Assembly: GCA_024509875.1 (NCBI GenBank)
Contig: JAMPIV010000584.1
Location: 1,054,001-1,118,000, forward strand
DNA: 64,000 nucleotides
Direction: 5' to 3'
Source: Oreohelix idahoensis
Lineage: Eukaryota > Mollusca > Gastropoda > Stylommatophora > Oreohelicidae
In this document: positions 45,184-56,920 of the stretch, in pieces
Layout: the number at the start of each line of letters is the position of its first letter
Position numbering within the stretch: position 1 is the first letter of the stretch
Translations under genes and position numbers: made by a program
Notes under the pieces: model-generated
Told to the model about the DNA's origin: nothing
Databases searched by the model: none
The model's input: the letters and a program-made list of their open reading frames with translations, nothing else

Positions 45184-45913
45184 ACATCAACCTAAAGAAG
45201 ACAGAGGTCATGACGATCAATGTGAGCAACCCTGAGCCCATATCAGTAAGGAATCAGCAACTGGAACAGACAGATGCCTTCACATACTTAGGATGCATAG
45301 TAACACCAGACGACGGAGCAAGCAAAGACATCAACAACAGAATGAACAAAGCAAGAACAGCCTTTTTTAGTCTAAACAACATCTGGAAGTCCTCTCAGTA
45401 CAGCACAAGCACAAAATTAGGATTATATCAGAGCTGTGTGCTTTCTGTGCTTCTCTATGGCGCGGAGAGCTGGAGAGTCACAGAGAAGGAAATGTCGAAA
45501 TTGTCCTCTTTTCACACAACATGCCTAAGAAAAATTCTCCGAATCTTTTGGCCGAATATCATCACCAACCAAGATCTGCTTACTCGGAGCAAGCAAGAGG
45601 ACATGCACACCATCATAGCTGGCAGACTCTGGAGCTGGGTTGGCCATGTCCTCAGAAGAGACCCCGATGCCATCACAAGAACAGCTATGCTATGGACCCC
45701 TGAAGGAAAACGAAAGAGGCCGACCAAAAACAACTTGGCGGAGGACTGTGGAGGCTGAGATGCAAAGAATGAACCAGAGTTGGGGCACTGTACGAAGGAT
45801 GGCCGCTGACCGAGCAAAGTGGAATCAATTTGTTGTTGCCCTACAAGACGCCACTAGGCGTAATGGCCATTGACTGCTTTGACGGTCAGCGGCTAAGGAT
45901 CAAAGAAGAAGAA
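44997..45913 (+). mobile_element. LINE-Z 3' fragment inside GmrC
   Basis: Covers LINE-Z from TVIDWVMR through the RT box, NLKKTEVMTINVSNPEP, YLGCIVTPDDG, VLLYGAESWRVTEKEM, HVLRRDPDA and the C-terminal TPEGKRKR region to the GATCAAAGAAGAAGAAG tail. It is very similar to 35337-36245. The frame changes near 45174 and 45700. It is 5'-truncated. Confidence 0.9.
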
Positions 45914-45914
45914 G

Positions 45915-46082
45915 AGTTAGTTCATTTGATCATAGACTTTAATATTTGTTTATGGGTGTGTGTGTGTTATTGTTAAATTACCATCACACCACACTGGCAT
46001 AACCCTAGACATTAGACGTAGCTATCATACATACTAGTCAAGAATAGGTCTGATTGAGGTCATAAGGTGGTAGCAGAAAGGT
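45915..46082 (+). repeat. GmrC 3' LTR remnant
   Basis: Nearly identical to the 5' LTR stretch 40684-40862 (AACCCTAGA, TTAGACGTAGC and the tcataaggtggtagcagaaagg block). It stops abruptly before a C tract. Only the late part of the LTR is left. Confidence 0.85.
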
Positions 46083-46108
46083 CCACAAAACATTAGCAGT
46101 CTCTCTAT

Positions 46109-46153
46109 CCCCCCCCCCCCCCCCCCCCCCCCCCTCCCCCCCCCCCCCCCCCC
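46109..46153. repeat. Poly-C tract
   Basis: About 44 C with a single T at 46135. It sits exactly where the GmrC LTR remnant ends and unrelated retroelement sequence begins, so a misassembly or collapsed region is possible. Confidence 0.9.
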
Positions 46154-46224
46154 AATGTCCAGAGAACATTTTTTTTTAAAATACGAACATCTTCTTGTTT
46201 TGCTAAGTTGCATAACAACTACTC

Positions 46225-46702
46225 TCATTCTCCACAGGCAGCATATTATACAGAGAATGGTTTAGTTTACAGACAGGTCGGGAACAAGTGGCAATTTGTT
46301 ATCCCACTCCCATATCGCCTGATGCAGCAAATGCATACACGCCATTCACAACCACATCGAGGCATATTTCCCTCGAACACTTCTGGCCGAGCAAGCAACG
46401 CGATATTCTACAACATATGAAAGATTGTTCTGTTAGCTGTAGCCGGGAAACCAGAATGGTGAAAACCATAAAATATCTACGAAGAAAGAGATGGGACAGA
46501 GCACACAACTCCCAAGAATGGAGAGCTCTGGCATTTACTCATCACTTCTCCCTAGACCAGCAGAGCTTAAAAAAGCGCAGGATGATGACGTCACATTAGT
46601 GCCCTGCTCTGACCAGCGGTATATATCACAGTCACATGCTTCAGCAGGAACATTCTACAAAGAAGACGATGTGCTATATCGCCAAGTGAGACATGCAAAG
46701 TA
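46225..46702 (+). pseudogene. Integrase zinc-domain fragments of a different gypsy-type element
   Basis: First piece: YYTENGLVYRQVGNKWQFVI, then MHTRHSQPHRGIFPS and, in another frame, EHFWPSKQRDILQHMKDCSV plus SCSRETRMVK. This is the linker and HHCC zinc domain pattern of a Ty3/gypsy-type integrase. Second piece (46530-46702): ELKKAQDDDVTLVPC and GTFYKEDDVLYRQVRHAK, the linker just before such a domain. The sequence differs from the Gmr copies. Stops and frame changes are frequent and no catalytic core is present. Confidence 0.55.
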
Positions 46703-47289
46703 ACTGGTTGTTAACAGTTACAGATATATAGGTTTAATAATCACTTATAGTTTAACAATGTAAAATAAATAAAGTTGTTTATAAAAAAGAAGCGATGATA
46801 CAAGGTATTTATTATCATCGGATAATTTAAACTGTTGTGGAACTTATGAAAAATTTGAAAATGTCCATTGGTTGCGCTGTTATGCTACTTATCTTCCATT
46901 GTGTGGTCGGTTGGCGTCTGCTTCAGTCGCTATTGGTTACCACAGATGCCTTGGACTGTAATTCTCTACATTAGTCAAATACTGTGGCAGTAGCACGTCT
47001 CTTGCACAAGGCCGAGGTAACTGCTTAGGTTGTCAAGTGAAACGTCTTCAAGATCCGTCTGATGGGGTGTCTAGCGTCGACTGCTGACAACTTGCACTAC
47101 ACACTTGCACCATGAACTGAAAGGAGACAAATATCTCTGCTAGTTATTGGGTCTCCTGACATAGTGATCAGGCTACCTTCGCTTCCATCCACCACTTCAT
47201 CTTCCTCTGAAATTTTACCCTCCCTGAGCGTTAATTTTATCTCAGTGAGTCGAATGAAAGTGCTGTCGTACAGCGGAAGGCGAATATAT
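46703..47289 (-). other. No gene recognised; one short open frame
   Basis: A minus-strand frame at 47097-47309 begins in the LINE-Z tail (KDKEEE) and continues YIRLPLYDSTFIRLTEIKLT and on to a stop. I recognise no family in the part beyond the tail, and it has no own start. It may be chance or a relic of a host or retroelement gene. Confidence 0.3.
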
Positions 47290-47718
47290 TCTTCTTCTTT
47301 ATCCTTCACAGCTCTGATATAATCCTAATTTTGTGCTTGTGCTGTACTGAGAGGACTTCCAGATGTTGTTTAGACTAAAAAAGACTGTTCTTGCTTTGTT
47401 CATTCTGTTGTTGATGTCTTTGCTTGCTCCGCCGTCTGGTGTTACTATGCATCCTAGGTATGTGAAGGCATCTGTCTGTTCCAGTTGCTGATTCCTTACT
47501 GATATGGGTTTAGGGTTTCTCACATTGAGTGTCATGACCTCTGTCTTCTTTAGGTTGATGTTCAAGCCCACCTGCTGGCTATACTTATTAAGTCTATCCG
47601 TATTTTCCTGGATGTGTTGATGTGAATGTGCTAGCAGTGCAATGTCATCTGCATATTCCAGATCTTCCAATGTAGAAAATGTAGTCCTTCTTATTCCTCT
47701 TGGATTGCCCTCTGTTGT

Positions 47719-48429
47719 CTAGCGCATCACCCAGTCTATGACTGTTAAAAATAGAGTGGTTGATAAGGGGCATCCCTGTCGTACTCCTGTCTTCACTTCA
47801 AAGGTTAGGTTGCTCTGCCCAATGCTGCACGTAAAGTTGGCGTAAAGGCTTTTTATGATTGACACTATGCAGCTTGGAATTCCATAAGCCCTCAGTATTT
47901 TCCATAAACTGTCCCTATGTATACTGTCAAAAGCCTTTTCAAAATCAACGAAATTAATGTACAACTGTCTTTGCCATTCTGAGCACTGCTCTATAATGTT
48001 CCTGAGGGTAAATATATGATCTACACATCTTCTGTTCTTTCTAAATCCTGCTTGTTCTTTCCTCAGTTTGTGGTCTACTGCTTTTGAGATTCTCTGCATA
48101 ATTATCCTGCCTAGTATTTTGCTGGGAACTGAGAAAAGATTGATTCCTTTCCAATTATTGCAGTCTGCAAGGTCTCCCTTCTTGGGCAATTTGACAATTA
48201 TTCCTTTGTTCCACTCTGTTGGTGTTGTCCCTGTTTTCCAGACTTGTGCAAGTAATGGTTCTAATAGTTCTGCTGCTAGCTCTGGGTCTGTCTTAAATAG
48301 CTCTGTATTTAAGTTATCATGACCAGGAGCTTTTCCATTCTTTAACCCTTTGATTGCTGTGATGATTTCTTCTTTTCGTGGGATGTCTGTATTAACATCT
48401 AGATCATTTTCAGCCTCAGGAACATTCAA
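47719..48429 (-). pseudogene. LINE-Z reverse transcriptase, N-terminal and palm part
   Basis: A 236-codon frame with GLKNGKAPGHDNLNTELFK, IVKLPKKGDLADCNNWKGIN, FSVPSKILGRIIMQRISKAV, KEQAGFRKNRRCVDHIFTLR, NFVDFEKAFDSIHRDSLWKI and TGVRQGCPLSTTLFLTVIDW. A TAG follows VMR, and the next frame (47299-47670) carries the catalytic LEYADDIALLAHS and thumb (FTYLGCIVTPDGG). One stop therefore separates two otherwise well-kept halves. Confidence 0.9.
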
Positions 48430-48492
48430 TTGTGTCTCTGGTGGTTACTTATTCAGAGTTTCTCTGAAATGCTCTGCCCATCTTGTTTCCTG

Positions 48493-49407
48493 TCACTCTA
48501 CTGTTGTGATGAGATTTCCTTGCTTATCTCTTACTAATGTAATATTGTTTGCACCTCGTTTTCCACTGATGATTTTAGTGATTTTGTATACGGTGCTTTG
48601 TTCATTTCTCAGTGCTGCCTCTTCTGCCTGTCTTGCAAGGTCATCCAGAAATGTCCTTTTGTTAGCACGGGTTTGACGTTTAACTTCCTTGTCCAGCTGA
48701 TTGTACTGTTCACTATATATTGCCTTTAATCTGGGAGACTTAGCTTCTGTTTTCTTTCTTTTCCTTTCCTTTCTCTTCGCTATGGTGTTTAGCGTATCTG
48801 GTGTTATCCAGTCTTGGCTCTTTCTTTCCTGGAATCCCAAGCATGACTTGCTGCTTTCCTTGTATATTGTTGAGATGGTGTTGAATCTCTGGTCAACATC
48901 ATCGGTCTCTGTTCTTTCCTGGCTTTTGATAATCTCATATCTTCTCTTTACGTCGACCACGAAAGCTTTTCTGGTGAGGGGATCCTTCAGTTTCATGATG
49001 TTGTATCTTTTCTGTTTGACTGCAACTGGTCCAGCAGCTCTGAGTTTCACTTTCAGTCTTGCTACTACTAGGTGATGATCACTTCCCACATCTGCCCCTC
49101 TTCTTACTTTCACGTCTTGTAGTGTATGTCTCCATCTGCCATTGATCATTATGTGATCTATCTGGTTTCTGTCTCGTCCGTTTGGTGATTCCCATGTTAA
49201 CTTATGCACTTCCTTGTGTGGAAAAAGTGTTCCTCCAATGACCAGGTTGTTAATACTGCAGAAGCTTATTAATTTGTCCCCATTCTCATTTGCTGTTCCA
49301 CTGCCGCATTTCCCCATTACTCTTTCGTTATAATTATTGTGTGCTCCCACTTTCGCATTTAGGTCTCCCATTACTATAATGAGATCGTACCTGGGTGTAG
49401 TTTCCAT
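48493..49407 (-). pseudogene. LINE-Z endonuclease and linker
   Basis: A 304-codon frame. APE-type endonuclease motifs are MGDLNAKVGAHNNYN (catalytic Asp/Asn), TWESPNGRDRNQIDHIMIN (Asp near the His) and GADVGSDHHLVVARLKVKL (final Asp-His). The N-terminal quarter of the endonuclease is missing because the copy starts within it. A basic linker (KRKKTEAKSPRLKAIYSEQY, RQTRANKRTFLDDLARQAEE) follows and ends at a stop near 48493, just before RT. The intact domain nicks the target DNA to prime reverse transcription. Confidence 0.88.
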
Positions 49408-49437
49408 TTCTTTTTGTACCTGTTGATAGAACTCGTC

Positions 49438-49440
<3 letters not shown>

Positions 49441-49501
<61 letters not shown>

Positions 49502-49504
49502 TAT

Positions 49505-49570
<66 letters not shown>

Positions 49571-49640
49571 ATATATATATAATATATGTATATATATAAA
49601 TTTTATATATAATATAAACATACATATATACATATATAAA
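49441..49640. repeat. (AT)n microsatellite, interrupted
   Basis: About 200 bp of alternating AT with a few AA/TT interruptions and TATACATA variants. The LINE-Z copy abuts it on the left. The apparent 99-residue ORF over it is only an artefact of the repeat. Confidence 0.93.
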
Positions 49641-52559
49641 ATTTACTATAGTGCTTGTATAATAAATATGTACACCATGCTATCATCATCCATTCCATGC
49701 TCTCTATGGACCCTTGTGAGGAAACCTGCACAAAGCCGTCACCAGCTCTTGCAGTGGTGGTTCATGTGTCAAGTTATTTGTAGTGATGTGATTGCAACTG
49801 TACATATGCCACTGTACATCCACAATCAATTTATACATGTCAAAATACAAATATAAAATGATAAAATATACATATTACAACTTACCCCTAGTTTTTTTCG
49901 GGTGAGCACAGACTTTTGCACAGGAAACATCCGGATATTGTCGGGACAACTGATTTAAGTTGCTTTCTCTTTCAGGTGAGTTTAGTGTCTAACAGAGTGC
50001 ACTTGAAGTTGGATCCTAGAACTTAAGCGCAAAGTGATATCTTTGGGTTTACGGTCTTCTTATGTTACACTTCACGTCCATTCAAGGCCTGTCCTATATT
50101 TGGGTCACAATATTCCGTGTTCCGGGCTGTCTATGATTTCTTCTTAAAGCAATTGGAAGTCAGTGAAGTAGTTACAGCGCTATAGAATATATGCGAAATT
50201 TTCGCCTACACACTCAGGTTTCTACTTCGAGGAGAAGTCCAATCAGGAGCAGTCTATCTGAGTATCCCAAATGCAAACCTATTGCTAATAAGTGTTTGAT
50301 TTTGGTAGGGGTCTATTCCCACACAACCCTCCTGTAAAACATTACTACATGACACCATAAGATTTTATCCTTTGCGTGTGATTTTCAAACTTCATTACCA
50401 TATACGATTTTGCTTCTTCCCTGGATATTTGTCATGTTTACAAACTCACTACTTCACAGATATAACATGATAGTTTCCTCCAAGTTGTTATTTTCTTGTA
50501 ATTGTTTACCCACAATAAAGTCCATATGCCGGAAATATTACATCAATTTCCGTGTCTTAATCTTCAACAAGATTGTCACTAAATCCCAGTGAGGTCTGTT
50601 GTGTACCCCGGCACGTTATGTTTTGCAAACATACAACCTTATCATACGACAATATGGTCTTGTGTATCTTCCCAGACAAAAAGTCTGGTTTAACAATTGA
50701 AATGTCGCTCCGCCTGGAGCTGGCGATACGCGAAAAGTCAATGTGACAAGTTTGCTCCTTCGCTACGCATCACCGATAACAAAGGAGAAAATAATCAGGA
50801 GAGAGGGGTGGGTGAGAGGTGTGAAAGATTTGATAAGAAAACCTTGAACGACGAAAGCGAAAACAACGAATACTAGAAGAATTAGCACGTAAAAGGAATG
50901 GCAGAGTAATAATGCCGGAGAGGAGTGAAGACCAGAAAAAAGAACGAAAGTACTTCGTCATAGGCTGTCTAGACAGTTCGGCCAAACTAAACACAACATA
51001 ATTATTTATTCCGTTCGCTATATCATTTAGTTTTCAAAAGTATCAGGTTTACCTTTTACATTATTAAACACGTTTCCTCTATAATTTTTCCTTCGGTGCC
51101 ATACAAATTATTGCTCTTTCTCTATATATATTTCTCACCGAGTCACACACATGATATGTGTATCTATCTTTATCTTAGTGTCACAAATATGATCTGTGAG
51201 CCTATCTACATCCTAGTGCCACAAACATGTGTACTTAACATCCATCTAATTTTCCGCTGTCATTATTCTACCAGATATTGAATTTGTCTCCGTTATTCTA
51301 TCTCCTGTTGTGTCCCAGCTACATAACAAGGGTTTTATTGCGCCCAGCGAATATGGGGAAATTAAATCGGTATTTGAATGACAGCACACAAAAGCATCAT
51401 AAATCCATTAAAATAATTTCCAAAAGATTAATTTTAAAATGATGTATTTCTTCCGGTTATACTCCAGAGATTCTGGTAATTCGTTTTTGCCCCCTGTGTG
51501 TGTGTGTGGGGGGGGGGGGGGGGCTGGGGGGGGGGGGGGGGGTGGCGGGTGGGTCATTGAATATGTTCTTATTTTCTGACAATAAGTTGATAACCTTTCA
51601 GAAAATAAAAATGTACACACTAATTCTCAGCTTTCAACCTGAAATCTGAAATAATCATGCAAAACTAAACAAATAGCCACGCAGCATCGGAACACTGGTT
51701 AAACGAATTGAAACAAAAATATGCAAAATAAAATACTAATGCGATTTTAGTGGCAACAGACAATTACAAGGGTTTTACTATCTTTATCTTCGTACAATTA
51801 CGAAGACGTTTATTATGAATTTAATATTACACAATTATGCAGACACTATGGAATCGTGTCTCTTGATTAATGTTCAGGACCTTCCATGCACCTGTACCTT
51901 GTTTCATAACGATATCTCACGTTTTATAAATACAATTTAGGTTACGCTGTTTCCGACTCCAGGTTTTAAAATACGCAGTATTCCCCTTATATTTTCAATT
52001 CCAAGTGTTTTATCCGGAATGTGTAGCCGTGAACTACGCGTGTTCTCTTGCAATGTCCATCCGTTTTACACGTGTCATGTAAAAGGCAGAGCGCGTCACC
52101 AGTGAAATCAGTCTCCCTTGTCTGGTTACACTAGCAGTCCTTGTTTAGGTTTGGTGTTTATCAACGCTGCGCAACAACTCAGGCAAGGAGTTCTACTTTT
52201 TATTTCTTCATATTTTTTTTAATAGGAATTCGCCCTCTGATATAAACGACTGAAATAGGTCTAGAGTTGGGCTGCCACCTCCTTAGCCAAGAAAATGAGG
52301 CCATTTGAGCTGAAAAGTGAGGATTTTGACGACATTAGGGCAGAATAAATGAGGATGCCTTTCTCTGTGATACCACAACACTCATCTTACATTCTCTAAC
52401 TGTCATGTAGAAATATCCCCTGGCTTCTGTAAAAATTTAATATGATAATCACAAAGCAATCATTTTATCGCCACAGACTTAACCAATAATATGATAGTCA
52501 TATTTTAAGTGAATATCTCAAATTTCTTAAATTAACACAATTCATTCTTACCAACCTAA
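49641..52559. other. No gene recognised
   Basis: Nearly 3 kb without a supported coding region, RNA gene or repeat shared with the rest of the window, other than the G tract listed separately. It could be intergenic or intronic. Confidence 0.5.
51499..51542. repeat. (GT)n plus poly-G tract
   Basis: TGTGTGTG passes into about 35 bases that are almost all G (interrupted once by CT). Long G runs can form quadruplexes and are often misread or miscounted in assemblies. Confidence 0.9.
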
Positions 52560-53090
52560 TCATCAATCATCAATCATCATAAACACCCTTTTGCTCCCAT
52601 CAAAGAATAGCACTTCAACAAATACATGGCAAACTTCCTGTCACGTGACATCAGCTCAAGCTCTTTCCATGTCTTCCTCGTCATTTTCATTTTTGTCTCC
52701 AGTTTTCTTCTCCAGTTCTCTTCTCTTCTCCAGTTTTCTTCTCAAGTTCTCTTCTCCATGTGTTTTTGATCTACGTCAGCCTCTCTTACCCTGGGGATTA
52801 CAAAACAAGAACTGATTTGTAATGTTATCAACAGGTTTCCCAAAATGTGTGTCCCATCCATCGCCAGCGTCTTCTTCTCATCTCTTGTTCCACTGGCAGT
52901 TGTCTGGTTCTTGTCATCAGTTCCATATTACCAGTAGTGATCTTGTCATACCACTTCAATCCTTATATTCTACGCAAGCATCCATTTATGAAAGTCTATT
53001 GCTTTTTTGGCAGTTGTTCTCCATGTTCAGAGCCATACAATAGGACTTATTTGACATTTGAGTTAAAGATTCTTAGTTTAGTGTTGCACG
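52560..53090 (-). mobile_element. LINE-Y 3' fragment
   Basis: On the minus strand: KLRIFNSNVK, VLLYGSE, then PVDNITNQFLF, NPQGKRG, KTHGEENLRRKLEK and MERA, ending in ATGATGATTGATGATTGATG repeats, like the tail of the LINE-Y copy at 28310. It is 5'-truncated and has several stops. Confidence 0.78.
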
Positions 53091-53782
53091 GCTGTTTGTG
53101 CCTTCTAAAAAGTCGCTACTTTAGTTTCGCGCCCTTTCTCATGACCTGAAGGCAATAAATCTTGTTAACGGGCGAACACGGCATCGTTTACTTCGGCGGG
53201 AAATATCAGCTGACTTTGGCGTGAAAAAGCGTAAAATTTAAAAAAAAGTTTAAGCGCATTCCTAGTAATGGCAGGACTAAAGTAATTAGCTAGAAAATAA
53301 CTTCCTGCAAAATACTATCGCTGTGTGGATTTCCGTAGTTTTTTTTTTTTTCGTATTGTATGCTTTGTAGTAGCCGTTACAAAACAACATCATCATTTGA
53401 GGAAAATATTACCGAGGGTAACGGGCTTTCTAAATAATTATCTTAAATCTAAACAGCCCAGACAGTTTTAAATTATAAAAAATGATGAGGAGAAATTAAA
53501 GATTTTCTCCACTTAATTTCATCTTTGCAGCGCGCCGCGTTAATGTAGGGTAGTCAATTTCATGGGTCAGAGCTGACAAAAACAGAAGCACGAAGGGGCA
53601 GAAAAAATATTGACAAGAGAGATTAGGCATGAATGGGTGTATGTGGATATGAAAAGAGTTGATGGAAGATGATGGACAAGGGCTAGAGACACCATTGGTA
53701 AGCATTAACGATTTATGTGGTTTTATTTGTGGGCTCTTCAGCGACTTCAAGAGGGAGGGCTTATTAACGTGGCATAATAATT
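53091..53782. other. No gene recognised
   Basis: AT-rich sequence between LINE-Y and a solo LTR. A T run lies at 53340-53351. No supported coding region. Confidence 0.45.
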
Positions 53783-53787
53783 GTATA

Positions 53788-56166
53788 TGTGGTAAAGTGG
53801 GATGTTATAAATATTTATAGGGGACTTAGTGTACTGACTGAGATCAGCTGTGAAGGTATCTATATCTAATAAGAGTAGTGTATTATAGATAACCTTACTT
53901 GCTGCCACATATATATACCTCAGTCAGAATTATTCTGGAATAGTGTGATGACTACGTTATATGTCTAGGGTATGTGTATGATGAAGTGTAAGTCAGAACA
54001 CCAACAGACAGATAAACAATTTAATTTATTCCACCACACTTGACAACACTGTGACACTCACATACATAAAACACTCTACGAGGATATCTTAAAGGAGTCA
54101 CTGATAACTTTTCAAATAACAATATGTATTCAGTGCTGTCATGAATGTATATGTGTCCTGATTCAAATACAAAGGGAACCAGGAATCACAATCAATTTTA
54201 ATTACAAGTTATATGTACAGAATTTATTAATATGAATCTTGTAGTGACATATATTATTAATCGTATCCTATGTGTGTCAGTTGTGTAGTAGTAATATGAG
54301 GTAATACTGGTTTTGTTTTGTTCAAGCTCTGTTGGTATTTGTCATCATGACTTCAATAGTTTGTTTCTATTGGAACTAGTATTGGAGATGTTCTCAGTTC
54401 CTGGTATTAAAACAATTAAATTCCCCTCTTAATGTTATTTTTACAATGTCATTTTAAGATGGGGGTACATAATGTTGAGCTCCATGGCCACACTTTCTTA
54501 TCTTTCGTGATGACTGCAGTAAAGGCCTCCTCTGCTCGATTACTTTAATGAGTTCTGGAGCCACCCCACTGGTTGCTATATGGACCAAGGAGTATGCTGT
54601 CCACCTCTGGCTTCAGCAAAGCTCTGACCAGGTGCTGCTCAATAACTTTAAGACCACGGTCCCTGAAACAAGAAGGATGTACCTTCTACGTCATAACTAA
54701 TTTATACTCTCTTTCTACACTGAGCACAATACATCACAAACATTGAGTTCAGAGCGTTAGGCCAACTGTCAGCTTCATCTGAAATACTTTATACCAGTAT
54801 TTCCCTCCCTAATGGTTACTACGCCTCTGCAATTCCAGCATTATTTCTTTCTAGTCAATAATCTAGGTGTCAGTGTACTGTTTGGCCAGTCCATGCAGTT
54901 TTACTTTCCTCCGACACCTTCTGTTCAGGCTGGAGCTCTATAGGCTTTACATCATGTTTGCTACTGAACTACACATATATACAGGCATAAATTAACAATT
55001 TACATTCAATTTTCATTAAAAGATATTGAATATTTCAAGCTTACCACAATTCATGGAATAATAAACAGTTTCGTTGACTGGCAATGAATATAGCACAACT
55101 CCGATCTGCCGATGTCCCAGGCTTTATTTTATAAAAAATATACACTGGTGCTCAACGCACTGCTTCTTAGTAGGTTTATTACAAGATGTGGCAATGAACA
55201 GACGCTCTGAATCGAGTATATTCGCAGCTCTACCCAATGAAACCATGTCTACACATCTTTTCAAAAAAGTACTCCTTTTTCACGTTTCCCCTGACAACAC
55301 AAGATAGTATTTATAGCCCAACCAATCGTGTTTAGTCTTACATTTGTTGCGCTCCAATCAAATAGGAGTTTACATAGAGACTCATTTCCCGTACAATGGT
55401 GGCCTAAAATTCTGCCACTGAGCGATTCTGATTTTGGTGCTGTCTGACACCCTCACTATTTTATTTTGGCTATAATTTGGTAATTCCTAGACTATTTGCG
55501 TAACGTTTTACATATTATTTGTCAGCAAGTCCTAAGGAACCCAAATATACAAATTTAATGGAGCTAAGTGGCTGCGTTCAAAATATGCAATTTCTTCTAC
55601 CTCCTGTTTCGAAGATGTGCTGTCTGGGTACTGTAATGTTTTCAAACGTAAACCAGTATATTGTCATAATCCCCAATAAGCGTTTTTTCAGGATTTTAAA
55701 ACCTAACTCTGGTATGGGTAGGGTTTTTATCACTGTCGATTTGAAATAAAGTTAGTGCATGTGGCCTTACACGCGTGATGGCAGCAATTGTGTATCGCGC
55801 GACGCGTGTTTAGTATTGCATGCTTCCTGCCTTCATTCGCCCCCCTCTCTCTCCTGCTTTATCTGTCTTTTTAGTTACGCCGTGTATGGGATGAATGAAA
55901 TATTAAATCTAGGTCATTGATCAGCTTGTGTATCTCAAGGTCAGTACACGTTTCATTGAAGAAAGCGGGTAATAATACAGTAGGCTTTTACTATCAACGT
56001 GAAAGCGTTACAATTTGCAGACGAAGCAGAAAACAAGGGGGATTTCGAGTACAGTCATTGTGACAGCACTGTTCTTTTACCATTGCTCTTTTCTTTATTA
56101 AATGTATTTGTTAGGCTTTATATTTACCTGATAATTTATATATGTGGATTAGAATATTCCACGATA
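53788..56166 (-). mobile_element. Solo LTR of the Gmr group
   Basis: 2379 bp starting TGTGGTAAAG and ending TTCCACGATA, bounded by the 5-bp duplication GTATA (53783-53787 and 56167-56171). The last base pair of the terminal motif reads TA where CA is expected, a likely point mutation. It aligns along its length with the GmrA LTR and, inverted, with 59201-61614 (for example the CTGTTTCGAAGATGTGCTGT stretch near 55605). There is no internal coding sequence. Confidence 0.9.
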
Positions 56167-56171
56167 GTATA

Positions 56172-56920
56172 CCAGAAGATGAAGTATGGCTTAAAATTAG
56201 GGTTGATCATGGAAAAGGAAGTTTGAAAGTTACGATACCGGTAGAGAATTTGGAGAAATCAAATTATAAACCAATACCATCATATGAGCAATATAAGTTA
56301 GTTGCTTATCCTTTACAGGACGTGGCAATCAACCCCAGCTTTTATTGGCTGTTTGTGATTTTTCTAGGCAATTTTTTTCATTCAGTAGTTTGCCATTGCT
56401 TTCTGAACGGTACGGCGCTTATACCATTGTTAAAAATCCACACAAAGCGATCTGATACCAAACCGCCTGCTGCAGGTTTCGAACCTGGTATATCTGGATT
56501 ATGAAACTGCGTTCATATCCATTAGGCCACAGACGCCGACATTAGCAATATAACATATAATAATATCAGACAAAATATAATTTAGAAATATTTATGAATG
56601 GTATGAAAGCTCAGATAGAGTCATTAAAAGATTTAGTTAGAGTGGGAAGGGAAACAAATGATTATTTTATTAACCAGGATTAAGACTTTTTAAGGAAAAT
56701 TTATGGTTTGTCCGGATCTCAAGAACCATACCCTTGTCTTTGGTGTATCCAGCCAAATAAGATGATTAATATATCAGTCCAACAAAAAATTTCAAACAAA
56801 AACGTCTGGCCATGTTGATGGGAAATTACAAGAGATTTATGAGACTTGGAGAATTAAATAAAAAAGACGAGCGCCACGTTCCCCCAATTCTTTACATAAA
56901 CAAACGTTAATTGAATATAT
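56172..56920 (+). pseudogene. Degenerate ORF of unknown (probably transposon) origin
   Basis: Directly right of the solo LTR the frame reads IPEDEVWLKIRVDHGKGSLK, VTIPVENLEKSNYKPIP, and is then broken by a SINE. Beyond it (56586-56920) come FMNGMKAQIESLKDLV, then after a stop IYGLSGSQEPYPCLWCIQPN and, in another frame, RLAMLMGNYKRFMRLGEL. The G-D-H-G-K-G-S and GLSG...CLWC blocks remind me of a large multicopy family of uncharacterised invertebrate proteins, but I cannot name it and this is from memory. No known enzyme motif is evident. Confidence 0.4.
56325..56541 (-). mobile_element. tRNA-headed SINE
   Basis: The minus strand opens GTCGGCGTCTGTGGCCTAAT, with an A box (TGGCCTAATGG) and a B box (GGTTCGAAACC) about 40 bases on, then an unrelated body of about 140 bp. 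The anticodon arm does not pair well, so it is not a working tRNA gene. It splits the degenerate ORF. Boundaries are approximate. Confidence 0.65.

Larger units (their letters stand above)
47290..49440 (-). mobile_element. LINE-Z copy, minus strand, internally deleted
   Basis: Starts (high coordinate) inside the endonuclease directly at an (AT)n tract and ends at a (GAA)-rich tail near 47290. The RT C-terminus jumps from YQSC near 47310 straight to the tail AAGGATAAAGAAGAAG, so about 430-500 bp of the 3' part is deleted. It is the best LINE-Z source of endonuclease sequence in the window. Confidence 0.85.

Noticed and set aside
47097..47309. Small acidic protein gene
   Set aside because: Its first codons are the LINE-Z tail, there is no independent start, and no family is recognised; kept only as a note.
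49334..49633. 99-residue ORF rich in Ile and Tyr
   Set aside because: Pure translation of the (AT)n microsatellite fused to a LINE-Z edge.
56456..56541. Functional tRNA gene
   Set aside because: A and B boxes are present, but the anticodon and acceptor stems do not pair, and an unrelated SINE body follows.
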